34,599 nucleotides of DNA from Sphaeroforma sirkka (GCA_001586965.3 LUCW03000346.1:30001-64599), one strand, 5' to 3'. Positions 7,748 through 20,568 are shown, counted from the first letter of the stretch. Notes: a model not told the origin generated them from the letters alone. A program made the numbers and translations.

Positions 7748-9605
7748 GATTGGCTCTAAGAAGGCACTTGCTCCGCATGGAGTGTTCTACAGTGCTTAAC
7801 TTCTTCTAGTGTAATGGTCCGTATAGTAATCCTTCTACAGATTGTATCTGTTTGAATGTTTGGGAAGTATATTTGGTTGAGGGCAATGTCGCAAGGCTTT
7901 GCTCTCCCATGCATATAGAACAAATGTTTGACTCTTGCATATGTATTTGGTTGTCAATCATATTTCATGACACTCAAGCTCAGGGGTTACCCGTATTGCT
8001 TGTTGGGTATAACCATGGTTGATACATTTGTTTTTTTATCGTCGGCATATGCAGCAACATAGTGCACTCGTATAAACTGTACCTTGTTATATCAACATTA
8101 AAGATAATTGAATCTGAAACTTTTGTATTTATCGTTTTATTTTGTGTTGTGTTTTGATCGGATTGGCTCTAAGAAGGCACTTGCTCCGCATGGAGTGTTC
8201 TACAGTGCTTAACTTCTTCTAGTGTAATGGTCCGTATAGTAATCCTTCTACAGATTGTATCTGTTTGAATGTTTGGGAAGTATATTTGGTTGAGGGCAAT
8301 GTCGCAAGGCTTTGCTCTCCCATGCATATAGAACAAATGTTTGACTCTTGCATATGTATTTGGTTGTCAATCATATTTCATGACACTCAAGCTCAGGGGT
8401 TACCCGTATTGCTTGTTGGGTATAACCATGGTTGATACATTTGTTTTTTTATCGTCGGCATATGCAGCAACATAGTGCACTCGTATAAACTGTACCTTGT
8501 TATATCAACATTAAAGATAATTGAATCTGAAACTTTTGTATTTATCGTTTTATTTTGTTGTGTTTTGATCGGATTGGCTCTAAGAAGGCACTTGCTCCGC
8601 ATGGAGTGTTCTACAGTGCTTAACTTCTTCTAGTGTAATGGTCCGTATAGTAATCCTTCTACAGATTGTATCTGTTTGAATGTTTGGGAAGTATATTTGG
8701 TTGAGGGCAATGTCGCAAGGCTTTGCTCTCCCATGCATATAGAACAAATGTTTGACTCTTGCATATGTATTTGGTTGTCAATCATATTTCATGACACTCA
8801 AGCTCAGGGGTTACCCGTATTGCTTGTTGGGTATAACCATGGTTGATACATTTGTTTTTTATCGTCGGCATATGCAGCAACATAGTGCACTCGTATAAAC
8901 TGTACCTTGTTATATCAACATTAAAGATAATTGAATCTGAAACTTTTGTATTTATCGTTTTATTTTGTTGTGTTTTGATCGGATTGGCTCTAAGAAGGCA
9001 CTTGCTCCGCATGGAGTGTTCTACAGTGCTTAACTTCTTCTAGTGTAATGGTCCGTATAGTAATCCTTCTACAGATTGTATCTGTTTGAATGTTTGGGAA
9101 GTATATTTGGTTGAGGGCAATGTCGCAAGGCTTTGCTCTCCCATGCATATAGAACAAATGTTTGACTCTTGCATATGTATTTGGTTGTCAATCATATTTC
9201 ATGACACTCAAGCTCAGGGGTTACCCGTATTGCTTGTTGGGTATAACCATGGTTGATACATTTGTTTTTTTTTATCGTCGGCATATGCAGCAACATAGTG
9301 CACTCGTATAAACTGTACCTTGTTATATCAACATTAAAGATAATTGAATCTGAAACTTTTGTATTTATCGTTTTATTTTGTTGTGTTTTGATCGGATTGG
9401 CTCTAAGAAGGCACTTGCTCCGCATAGAGTGTTCTACAGTGCTTAACTTCTTCTAGTGTAATGGTCCGTATAGTAATCCTTCTACAGATTGTATCTGTTT
9501 GAATGTTTGGGAAGTATATTTTCTACAATTGTAACCTATTTCATCCACATTAAAGATATTCGAAGCTGGAAACGCTCGTTTTTTGTCATTTTATTATTTG
9601 CTGAG
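7748..9605 (+). repeat. R410 tandem array: four full units and one internally shortened unit
   Basis: Unit starts are 7748, 8160, 8571, 8981 and 9394 (periods 412, 411, 410 and 413). Units differ mainly in a T-run length and one TG pair, so they were homogenised recently. The fifth (9394-9605) lacks a central segment. Each unit begins GGATTGGCTCTAAGAAGG, holds the AAGAAG/CTTCTT hairpin and the palindrome AACCATGGTT, and ends in TTGTTGTGTTTTGATC. The array starts about 200 bp after the eL14 stop. Confidence 0.97.
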
Positions 9606-9965
9606 TTATATCGATTGGCTCTTAGGAGGCGCTTGCTCCGCATGGAGTAGTGTTCCACAGTGCTTGACTTCTTTGAGTGAAATGGTCCGTATAGTAATCC
9701 ATGTACAGATCGCCTGTTTGAATGTTTGGGAAGTATATTTGGTTGAGGGCAATGTCGCAAGGCTTGGCTCTCCCATGCATATGGAACACATGTTTGGCTG
9801 TTGCAAATGTATTCGGTTGTCAATCATATTTCATGACACTTAAATTCAGGGAATACCCGTATTGCTTGTTGGGCATAACCATGGTTGATACATCTATGAT
9901 CGCCTGCAATATCTCGACAGTTGCACTACAAATTGTATTCTTGATAAATATATTAAAGCTGAAGT
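9606..9965 (+). repeat. R410 unit, moderately diverged
   Basis: Follows the array in phase. The hairpin arm pairs remain through G-U changes (AGGAG/CTTCT and GCGCT/AGTGC), and the ACCCGTATTGCTTGTTGGG block is kept with one change. Confidence 0.88.
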
Positions 9966-10004
9966 TGAATGGACCGGACCTGTGGTATTTTGTTTTTTTT
10001 TTTT

Positions 10005-10290
10005 TTATCGTATTGGCTTGAAGTATGTATTAGTAGCTGCTCCTTGCGTGTTGTACGGTGCTCACAACTTTTGTGAGTGAAATGATTACTTTTCCATTTA
10101 GAGATTTTGACTGTGTGTTCGGTACGAATATTTTGATGATGAAAATGACAATGCTGTTATTGTTTTTGTCTCTCTTCCCGATAGAGTTGCCCATTTGTGT
10201 ATCTTAGCTGTCAATTCTAGTTTATGATAAGCATAGGAGTATACTCATATTACTTATTGGGTACAACTATGACTTACTCAATCTTCAACC
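10005..10290 (+). repeat. R410 unit, highly diverged edge copy
   Basis: Recognisable by ATTGGCTTGAAG, GTGAGTGAAATG, a shifted GCTGTCAATTC, and ACTCATATTACTTATTGGGTAC matching the internal hairpin of the unit. It marks the decaying edge of the array. Confidence 0.6.
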
Positions 10291-10299
10291 GTTGTTTCA

Positions 10300-11600
10300 A
10301 TGTAATTACACATGGAATAGTAGAGGTAAAATGACACAGCCTATATAGTATAATATAAGTCATTGTTTTCTATTGTCTGTTTCGAAATGGTTCTCATCTG
10401 TACCTCCGCATGGATCGCGTCTTTTACCTTTAAAGATATCTGGTGATCGATCTAAAGTGACTGGTCTGTCGTCTTACTGTATTTCGCTGTTGACCATGCA
10501 CAGTGTCCGGAAATGTAGCATGCTCATGAGAAATACAGATAAGCACCACCACAAAAATTATATCCTGGGGAATATAGGGAGACCTCATATACCAGCTTGT
10601 CGGCATGCGATATTGATTTATTCTCAAACTGAGAACCCTGAAGATCAGGGATTGAATTTGATGCTTTTGGGGCATAGCCATTCGCAATACAATCTTCGTT
10701 TATCGCCTGCAGTACGATATAGTATGCTCTATGACATTGAAACGGATCCACTACAACTATTGTTGTCTTCCGATCGTTTCACTTCTCTCTCGGTGTGTCG
10801 CAGATACCTATCGAATTCAAGTACGTCTCGGAATTGAAATTATGACTTCAATTCATCAGTATAACATTTCAAAATGTGGAGGCTGTCAACCGTTCGCGCT
10901 TTTTTTTTTGGACGATTATTTTATCCGTTTATCTCAATTAGAGTGTATTGCCAATTCCATACCTGTACCTCATAGTACGTGTGCTGCAAAATAGGCCCGA
11001 CAATAATCTATATTTGACTATATATGAATTGCGTTCAACAACCAGAAAAGACGTTTGCAGGAGATGATTCTTCTCTAGTCTGCATATGCAACATTACACA
11101 TTCCAAAAGGATGCCCCCTGATCTCTGAAGATATATATATTTCAACTATTGTACACCGTATCATAGGATTCAATGTGTCGAATGTCGGAGTGACCTCCCA
11201 ATTCTTTTCCTACGTATGAGGTTTCAGTGGCCAGTGTTTGCACGATAGAGCGTTTAAATGCTTCCAAGGCTGTGAGAACTCCGCGCTTTGAATTGACTGG
11301 TTGGAGGCTCCTTCGTCTACCGTGAGTTTCACATTCAATGTTAAATGTCTTCGTTTTAGGCCGAAGGTGCAAGTACAAAAATGTGGCTACTGCGATCAGC
11401 GCAAATGACCAGATAAAATGCTTTTGACATGGAGTCTGCAACTCTCGATTGCACGTCGGTGGGTCTAACTTGTGAATATATTTGTAATACTCGATAGAAA
11501 AGAATCTCTTATATTTTTGTGAGTGATATTACAAGATCATCGTAGAATTTGTCAACCAGATGCCTGCTACGGAACCAAAATGCACGATTCAGATATGAAA
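10300..11600. other. AT-rich stretch without a supported gene
   Basis: No conserved domain is recognised in any frame. The longest frames overlap one another on both strands (10373-10837 plus; 10430-10751 minus). 11142-11441 on the minus strand could encode 99 residues with one membrane-like segment (FALIAVATFLYLHL) near the N-terminus, but there is no family match and no clear splice partner. Confidence 0.4.
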
Positions 11601-11869
11601 GTGACATGTTAGGAGGGGGTTGTATATGCATTATCCAATCGGCAGTTCACGGGGCAGCAGTCTGAAGTTCATGCAACCGGCTATTGCACTATATTCATTA
11701 AATAATTTACTTGATGAAGGCGCCGAGGTATCCGTATTGTTGAAATCAACACTAAGCCGAATTCATAAGTTGAGTCCAGATGCTGTTGCGAATATAATCC
11801 CCTCGAGAACCAGTGCGGAAGAAGCAGGAATAAGACAATCTCAGGTATGTAACTGCCAATACTGATTGG

Positions 11870-12615
11870 GGTATGCTATACCCGTATGTGAAGTTTGGTT
11901 ACAATTCACAGAAATACGAACAAACTGGATATTCACCATACTCATTGGTGTATGAACGAGAATCATTGTGATACCAGAAATTACTTTCACTGAGGAAAGT
12001 ACATGGCACCCAGATCTAAAAAGTTGGATGACCTTTGTGGCCCAGAAGTAAGCGTTTGTCGAGAGAAGAAACTAGCCAAGTCAGCGAAGCGGGAGCATTT
12101 TAAGCGGACATTCTCTGTTGGAGATATGCTCGAAAATATGCGTAGAACTACAAATGGTACAGGATTGAAGTGCGAATGGCTATTCTGCTATCGGGGTCCC
12201 TACGCTGTCACCCATATCAGCGGGCACACAACATACGAGGGCACAAATGATCCTATAACTAACAATACCAGTACGTATTCAGTTGATCAGCTGAAACGTG
12301 ACTACGTCAAGCTCTCGATGTATACACTTTTTTTGGGAACAAACAAATCACACGGGAGACATTCTACGTTGTAGGTGCAAACGAGGATAAGGTATCCTCC
12401 ATTTCGAAAAAGCGTAAGAAAGACACTGGCCATAGATATGAATATGCATACAAAGCCCTATTGACGAATGACCTCATACCTCATTGGTATGCTGAGCGAG
12501 ATCTGAACTGTGCCAAACTCGTCAATAAATTCAATCATGGAACACGGAACACTAGTGTGGCGCATTACAATGAGAAACGAATACAAACAAGGACTCGCAA
12601 TCGACACTATTAACC
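11870..12615 (+). mobile_element. Ty3-type retroelement fossil, integrase C-terminal part
   Basis: Integrase-like text TGYSPYSLVYERES lies near 11.93 kb, followed near 12.18 kb by a GPY/F-like module (YRGPYAVTHISG) with YSVDQLKRDY after it, then a basic tail to about 12.6 kb. It is broken, with a few breaks, and no RT or gag part is visible nearby. It differs from the M and P elements, so it belongs to another Ty3 lineage and is older by appearance. Downstream, to about 13.4 kb, AT-rich DNA with a late AATAAA might be an LTR, but no second copy is available to define it. Confidence 0.65.
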
Positions 12616-12619
12616 CACA

Positions 12620-14640
12620 TTTGACATCAAATGTACCCCTCATTTTTTAGTCCTGAGATGTATTCAAGCGACTTATCTATACACACAGCCTTACTTGATT
12701 CAAATTAAATTGTACACAGAACACGGGAGTACTGCGGAACAATGTCTAACAAATTCCATCACAACTCCAAATGTGCTCAACCGATCATATACATATGTAT
12801 CTAATATTATATATATCGCGTTACAATCCGCATGTGTTGGCATTTTTTTAATTTTTATGTCTATGTGATTGTACGTGTATTGTGCAATTTACTTTGCAGA
12901 ATGTATGATGGTATATATGTCATCATGATATCCATATATGTATATTCATAACTCTTGATAAGTCGCACTTGCTATATCTGATTCATATGCACAGATGAAG
13001 ATGTTATTAATCACGCCCAGTTGTTTATCATTGAAGGGGTTTTTAACGCCTACTGCACACGGTATAAGAATTTATCAACGCTTACTGTAAACAGTAAAAT
13101 AAGAAGAGTTGTCACTATAACCGGTAAAGTGAGAAGACCGTCGCTTTTGTGGAAGCTCTAAGTTGCAGGTGCTTACTTTGACTTAATCATGTTAAGGGTG
13201 ATATTTCCTAGCTGAAGAACCCCTCCAAAATAACAAGAAGATCGTGATCTGTGATTTGTGAAGTGGCATGATCTGACACAATCTGCGACAGTATATAGCT
13301 ATCAGGTTATGATGTTATTGCGCGCAGACGTTCTTAGCCCGGCTAAACAACAATTTCTTCAATAAACTATCTCAAAAAAATTGCTCCAGCTCTTTTCACT
13401 GTTGAGAAATCGCATCTCGTGGAACACTATAAGATCGAAGCCCGGACTCTATCGATTGAGCCGGATCGATCTGCTCAGCAACATGGTGAAGGAATAGGGC
13501 ATCCACCAACATTCGTTGTTTAGAGAGTCAGAACCCAAATACCAATACTAGGAAATATTTAACGAAACCAACAAAACACTCACAAATAAAAAAATCGAGA
13601 GAAAACAAAAGGATGCAATACATACATATGCAGAGATGAGTCCTTTTTCTTCTTCTTCACTTGAGTGGTAGACTACATCTAGGTGATATAGTTGAGAATT
13701 GTGGTGCCGTAAACTACGAAAATCAAATTTAATATTAATGTGGAAAAAGCACAATATTGTCAGCGCATTTCCGGAGACAATGGACAGCAAATTACGGCCT
13801 ATTTGAGATAGAATAAAGCAGCGCGAAATACACTTGATTAGTATAGTATTATCGGGTAATATCCCTGAGAATGAACTACGGGGACAAATTCTAACATCAA
13901 TATAAATAAAACGTTTTCTGATACAATATTCGACAATTTAAGGCCTTATTGAGATAGAATCAACCAACTGAAACTTAATAGCAAAACAGGGTGACTGAGG
14001 CCGCCAAATGAAATAACTACTTATGTCACAAACTCCCAAAAAGTTTCATAGGAGTTGGCTCGAATGCCCGAAGATGTACAGGTATGCAGTTTTCAAGCAT
14101 TTCAGTACCACATCGTTTTGTGTGACAGATTGTGATCCGATTGTCCGGGATCCATGAGATGATATTGATGCATTTGAATTGAGATTTAAGAAGACAAAAT
14201 TTGAGCATATTGAAAAATCTTCTCCCTGCAATCGACCGAGTAGAGGAGTTAGTGTGCTTTTTGAATGAGTGGATTATCTTTGGTTACGCCCCAGCTTTTT
14301 GAATTCAATAGACTGCATAAAGGTATTGCGGCGCGCCATTCTGAGCACTTACCCATCAATCTTCAAACTACTCAGAATTGTAGTCTCTACGAGCGCAAAA
14401 GTGCAGTAAAAGAATAACTAAATAGTCTAACAGTTGTGATTTTAGCCATCCCTGCTGACAGTATATACAGTTACATTCTTGTATTTGATGCCTAGTCCCT
14501 CTCGCTCACTACGTCGGTTTATATTATTATTCAAGTGTCAACAAATCGAATCGAAACGATATCGAATGGCTAGATTTATGCTTCGATTTTGACATTCAAT
14601 CGTAGAAGTTCTACATTTATAAGTTATATTTAAATCCAAC
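12620..14640. other. AT-rich intergenic DNA, no supported gene
   Basis: Short irregular repeats around 13040-13140 (acgcctactg / acgcttactg, and aagaag blocks) and an AATAAA near 13360 could belong to the LTR of the 11.87-12.62 kb fossil. Nothing else is recognised on either strand. Confidence 0.35.
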
Positions 14641-14683
14641 TTTAAACCCACACACAAACACTGCCACCGAGTGTGATTTTTTA

Positions 14684-15087
14684 CACAATGACCTTGCACA
14701 TATCCGTCAAGAACGTGACGCATGTCTGGCGAAAGGCGAAGTAGGCCCGTGTTGAACGAGACAGTTTCCATCACGAGTTAACCCACACATAGTCCATAAA
14801 CGCGAACAATATCACCTCTCTCGACAACGACCTTGTACACATCCGGCACAAATGCAACACATATCCCATATCTTTAGAACCGTGAAGAGGCCCACTTTGA
14901 ACTCGTACAAGACCAGGAACAATCGACCACTTCCTCCGACACGCAACTTGTATTCGTACACCAAGACCTCCGTAAGCCACATACTCTTGCCGAAGCTGGT
15001 ATTCCACACTTACGCAACGAACGCAACGCATCCCGTGCCAACTTCACCACACTACAGGCCAAATTTGCTTGTATGCTACGACGCCCT
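14684..15087 (+). pseudogene. Broken repeat-containing coding stretch
   Basis: More GC-rich than its surroundings. Three related blocks lie in different frames: NDLAHIRQERDACLAKGE near 14.69 kb, DNDLVHIRHKCN near 14.82 kb, and AGIPHLRNERNASRANFTTL near 14.99 kb. The shared D/P-L-x-HIR/HLR-x-ER pattern suggests a repeated, charged, possibly coiled-coil protein now interrupted by stops and frame changes, or exons of one. No family is recognised. Confidence 0.3.
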
Positions 15088-15259
15088 TGCCAAGAGAGAA
15101 GGCCTTACAGTCTCTGCTACCTCCACCCCCATACCAATCTTTTACTGGTTCTCGCCTCCAAGTTCCGGAGTGTTAAAAAGATTTTATTGGACTCAGCTCC
15201 CACACGCCCTATGGGGCCAAAATATTTTACCAATTCTATTTTGGGCTATATAATTGTGA

Positions 15260-18200
15260 TAGTATCTAAAAAGCACATGACTTTTACTATACTATACAGT
15301 ATGCCATACAATATGATAATGAAATACTTCTTGTGCAATTATATGCCCCAACAAAATTTATATGTGATCCAAAATTTTAAGCTTTACGTAGACATGTGCA
15401 TCTAATACGTCATGATCCCGCGATTTTACAGCTGAGCGGGATAGATTGAAGGAGTTATGAAGAATAAGAGTATGAGATGTGATGAGAGTCGGCACAAGAG
15501 TATTGCGGGGGAAACGCAAGGGTGATAAGGGTAGTAGCATAAGGCTACTGTAGAAAGATAGTGTAAAGATACAAAGGTGAGGTAGACGCATGGTGGTAGG
15601 AGAAAGCAAAATGTTCCTGTAAAGGAAATGTATGACAGTGCATATTGAAGTAGGACCCATGTTGCTATATAGGATTGTAGTTTAAAGGCTGTTATGCATG
15701 AATTTAATGCAAACCATGTTCTACGTGATATCCCAGCACATCTGTATTGTACCTCCACATTCAGGGACGAGGGCCTGGTATCAGAACCTTTTTTTTTTCA
15801 GTGTTAGATACACGTAATTTGGAGAATATCATTACAGGGTTTATTTTATCCCTGGAGAGTACACATGAAACACAATACCAGAACACACCCTACAGGTAAG
15901 CGTATGTTTTTCCATATACTTTTACATGTCTGGGACATCGGACATATTATTCCAAACGGGAGAAACTCGGCTATACATTGGTATCATTTAAACAAGTATA
16001 TCAGAAAGAGAGAGAGGAAGAGAGAGTGTGTGTGTGAGAAAGAGAGTACTGGCGATCATCGCATGTGTCAATCGCGTAAATTCATCAACTGTACATATTA
16101 GCCAAATCTGTTAGGTACGACTCCAATGACCACCGTACCAGATATATACCGTGGCAAGCAATGAATTGCATTGGACAATACCTTAAAGCCCCCCCTTTTT
16201 TCTTCCACCAGATGACTTTTTAACGGCCCAAGCCTTAGAATCTCGATCCATATATAACAATGGGACACCTACAAATAAAAATAGACATTTGGTACGCCCA
16301 GTATGAACTAGTTAACAGTCTAAGACTCCACAGCGTCACTTTTATAATAAATTCCAACTTCTAGCGTATGAACAAGTCTTCAGACGACAGCACTCACTGA
16401 GTCTCTATTCGTGTTTCTTCAAGTCACAAAGCCCCATTCGAGGTGTTCTCTCACAGTGGTCCCGGAATAATCTCTTCCGGTCCCCCAATAAATTGAAACT
16501 CCTTTATCAGCAATATTCGACCAATGTTGTATATTCAGGGTATTGTAAATGCCAATCGCAATCACTCTATATTTGCCTATTCAACTCGCACCAATTATGG
16601 ATACTAATGTTTTTTAAAAGGATTGGATTACCACCGGTGCTTCACGCATGACAGGTTTGTGCTATTGCTAGACAGGCTTTCAATTATAGCTCTGAATATA
16701 CTAGAAAAGACTGATGAATATCGTTCAGTAATGTTGGATATTACATAATCATCCATGGAAAATTCAAATACTACTGGTGTCTACACCCTAATAAATATAA
16801 GGCTTTTACTTATAGTACAGATCAAACCCTATGAGGTACAATACCACATCCTATAAACAGCGATCAGAGAGTACTGATGACTGTCTCTACTGAATTAGAA
16901 ATTACTGATGATGAGTCACTTCGGGATTGATTCCTACATCGTTGAAAGATTGGGATTCAGCAATCGATCTCAAGGTTTATATGGACAGTGCCGAAGGCAA
17001 ATAACAAACCAGAATGCTTCTAAACATATCTCTATATAGGGAATAACTAAATATACTACATCCCGACAATAGGGTATTGGTCTCCGTACTGAATGTTCTT
17101 CGCTCGTGTCCAAAAAATGTATCTCAGAAAACGGCTTCAGTTTTCTGCCGCCATTTATTTACCGAGCCCTAAAACTGATAGTAGCGAAGTCAAATCAAAA
17201 CTTTATTGGGTTTGCAATGCTGTATTTGAAACAAAAAAAACAATGCATCGAAGGCTTAAAAGCGTCAAACGGAACAACTAGTCAGTTTACACAGCGTTCT
17301 TTGGCTCTGCTGTTTGGGATCCTCACCTCTCATATATTATTAGCATGCAAGCGTTGTGCTGCGTCAATACCTTGTTTTCTGAGATGACTGTGTCGAAACG
17401 AATTTATCGACTCACGGATGGGTATTTAAAAAAATAGGATATCAGTTCTATTTTAAGCACAATAATGAGTAATTGTAAGAAAAATACATCATTGTAAGAA
17501 AAGTATAATACAGTAAAATATAGCACGACCCTTTGGAAGTCTTTCCCTCGTTTTCTGAAACACAGCTCCCTCGAGGCTTGGGAAGGTATGTCTACTGACT
17601 CATTTTTGCTAGGTTATAAATAGCATTTAAGGGTTCTTATAATCCATTGGCTGGATAGATTGCGATTGAAAAAGCAGACAAAACTATGTCAGACCCTCAA
17701 ATTATTATATACTACATTCCAGTGCAATCTATACATGAATCACACATGTTAAGAATATAATATCACCTAGTATACAATGCAGACACCTACTACGTTGTAT
17801 ACACATGTAAGCCAATTGTGCATGAGAAGTGATTTGTGAGTGAATTTAAAATATTGTAGTTACCGTGAAGACTATGAGACTAAAAGGACCGCCAGTGTGA
17901 ACAACCAAAGAAGAAGCTGGATCCGATTGATCTGGAGGTATAGGGTATACAGCATTGATCAAGGTGTTATATCAAAATTGATCCGAGGTCGGGATGTACT
18001 GGATGCGATTACTCTGATGATGATAGATGTCGCATCAGATTTGATCATAATACGCCGTTGCCGAAGGGACAGCGTAGTAGCAGTGCCTCGTCAGACGAAA
18101 ATTGATATTCAAGTGTTATATACTTGTGTATGTTAAAAGTAATGCCTTAATGTATAGCCAGGGATTATGTACAGTTGTAGCTATTATAGATGTTTATATA

Positions 18201-19600
18201 TACCTATTTTTTAGCATGTCATATGTTGTATATGAATACAATGCACATGTTACTTCATTATATAATACAATTCTTAGTTCATGAGCAAGAAAGATTGTGC
18301 TCATTTTTTCCGTCGGTCTACTAGTCTTAAACAAACTATTCAAATAAGTTTTGAGATTACGAGTACCTGTATTGACTAATCGTTTTAACATGGTCAGGAA
18401 ACTCTACTTTTCCGTCTCTTGCACATAAATAACACGCAGGCAATGAAGGTGCACGATTGGGCTACAATCTAGCCCTGATTTGAACCAACTCTCACCGAGC
18501 TCCAACACTCATATTTGCACTTTTGATTTGACAGAATACTATATTGTTTTAAAGTTATTTGTCTGAATTTAAATTCACATATTTCAGTACATACAACGCT
18601 AAGTGCCTGTACAGCAGGTGTTGGATATGTGAGATCGGAGTGATTCATAACTCTTGCGGGTAAAGCATACTAGTAACCTATTTATTGTTCTCCAGGTAAT
18701 ATAATATTGTCTGTTTAACGGTATTTATACACGCTACACACCATTCAGACCTCCGACCAGCTTTTTCCAGGACTGTTAATTATTTACTTGTTCTAAAATC
18801 TGCAACACGATATGCACCAATTCTTTACTTTCATATTCTAACTCAGCAATTGCATCAACGTCCTATTTGCCTCCATGCGTGAGAGACTCCCGCTACTTTT
18901 TGATTAATTTGTGTCCATCGGCACATAATATTGAGTCCTACTACTTTTCCTCAAACCCTGTTCGAAAATATCAGCGTAATAACTTCCAAAAGACGCGGCT
19001 ACACAGCTTGTGATTTGTGTTTGTATTACCTGACATATTCTAGCGCATATATTTGTAGCAGGCACAGCGATAGTATTTGCAAACGTATCTGTGTTTTGAA
19101 GACAATTTCGTATACATTATTTTATTTAAATAGGTGAAGGTTGCTTCTTCAGCGCATCTATCTGCTGTTTTACTCGCTTAGACACTTAGACTAGAGTCGA
19201 ATAATGTTCGAAGTACCTTAGTATGTGAATAGTCTGGTGATGTATTACATGTTGCGTTGGTGGATATTTTATTCTCTACAAAAATCTACCAAGATGATAG
19301 TGGTAATTGGAAATTAACTCTACAAATGTTTTTGTAGAATCCCTTAGGCTAGCATCATCTGTTAACGCATTTTTTTTTTTTAGAACGGCCAACAATAGCT
19401 CGCTAGGATGAAGGACTGAGCCTGATTTACTTTTAACTCTTCATAAACCCGTGAATCTGCTTGCAGATTTGCTTATGCTCTCTCGACGTCGATTGGATTT
19501 GAATCATCACTTACCAGATCCTATTCTATCATATTTTGCGTGTTGACTCTCCAGTTGATCGGCATGTGAGTGTGATAGCTGTTATATTTCTCACAAACGT
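15260..19600. other. Long AT-rich region with no supported gene
   Basis: Only short frames with no domain signature and no consistent codon pattern. A GA-rich simple tract lies near 16005-16045, T/A runs near 15790 and 19370. No tRNA, rRNA or retroelement block was recognised on either strand. Confidence 0.45.
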
Positions 19601-19829
19601 TGACTATCAGTTACAGATCTCTGTATAGGAACGTGTGTCTACCAAACTCATTTATCAACAAAATAAATGTTTTCACTATAAGAACTGCCATTATGCCCAC
19701 AAGATGGATATAGTTTATTACGCAAAGGAAGCCGTAATCTCAGATTACAAGTCGGTTGAAAAGGGTGGAGAATTTTACTTGATAACAGATACTGCAACAG
19801 AAGGAAAAATTAGTAACTGTACTAAGCTA

Positions 19830-20235
19830 TATGTGTTCAATGGTTTAAAACTAAAAAACTGCTACTTCAGTCCGCTGTGGTGAGCATCGTTGGTCCCCTC
19901 ACAATCCGCAAAAATGAAAAGGATTAGACTACAGCTTACAATTTTGAGGTTGCAGTTGGTCGGGATGGGGCTGCGTACTGCAAGCCGTTTGATAGTTCGA
20001 CTACTGGACCCAGTTTGTGTCCTACTTGGCTATAGTAAAAGCAATGCCGAAAAAATGTCCTTATAAATTCAATATGGGACAGACACTGATAGTGGCAAGT
20101 GTACTGGTAAGCTGAAATTTCTGTAAGTATATTCAAATCTTTATCATTCTTGTGGATTATAAGGGGGGCAACGACGTTCACCACAGCGGATTGAAATAGC
20201 AGGATTTTTTCAGCTTTAATATAGAATGAAATGTC
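19830..20235. repeat. Diverged inverted repeat with coding-like arms
   Basis: The arm near 19855-19925 (plus) and the arm near 20145-20225 (minus) align over about 70 bp, sharing CCGCTGTGGTGA and ATCC.CAA.AATGA. Both translate to related peptides (QSAVVSIVGPLTIRKNEKD and QSAVVNVVAPLIIHKNDKD), so the arms are copies of one coding segment facing each other. The gap is about 220 bp. The parent gene is not recognised. Confidence 0.55.
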
Positions 20236-20398
20236 ATGCATTCAATGAAATGAAATCTGATCTTAGTTACTGACACCGAATAAATCTAGACCGAAGTATT
20301 GACTGATTAGAGCGAAGCCATAAAGACAATAGTCTCAGTCTTACATTCCCAAATCTTTTAGCTCATTACCAAGGGCTGACGCTAAACTTAAATTACAT

Positions 20399-20490
20399 TG
20401 TAGAAATACGGCCTCCGGTCAGTCTAGCATATCAAGATCAAATGAGATAACATATTGGTTTTTATTTGTATTTAAAATGATTTAATACTT
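20399..20490 (+). repeat. Partial terminal repeat of the M/P element family
   Basis: The first 90 bp or so of the 0.6-kb terminal repeat (starts TGTAGAAATACGG), lying 170 bp before a full copy in the same orientation. Confidence 0.8.
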
Positions 20491-20568
20491 AGAGTATGAG
20501 ACTCTACAGTGGACAATTAGGTGGCTTTCCAAATATAGATTAGTTCTTTTCCACTGAAATTAGAATTG

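Noticed and set aside
8393-9456. Recurrent 66-77 residue frames (MRSKCLLRANPIK..., MIHLFF...)
   Set aside because: They repeat with the R410 unit on both strands, are broken in diverged copies, and show no codon-level conservation; the RNA hairpins are the better conserved signal.
10373-10994. Plus-strand frames of 87-154 residues
   Set aside because: Several overlapping frames on both strands, no domain, AT-rich context; not supported as genes.
15358-15758. Hydrophobic minus-strand frames of 100-110 residues
   Set aside because: Overlapping frames on the same strand in AT/pyrimidine-rich DNA, with no family and no context.
17840-18136. 98-residue Arg/Asp-rich frame
   Set aside because: No recognisable domain, no splice context, and irregular composition.
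19635-19883. 82-residue plus-strand frame (MSTKLIYQQN...)
   Set aside because: It looks somewhat protein-like but overlaps an arm of the inverted repeat in a different frame from the conserved peptide; no family recognised.
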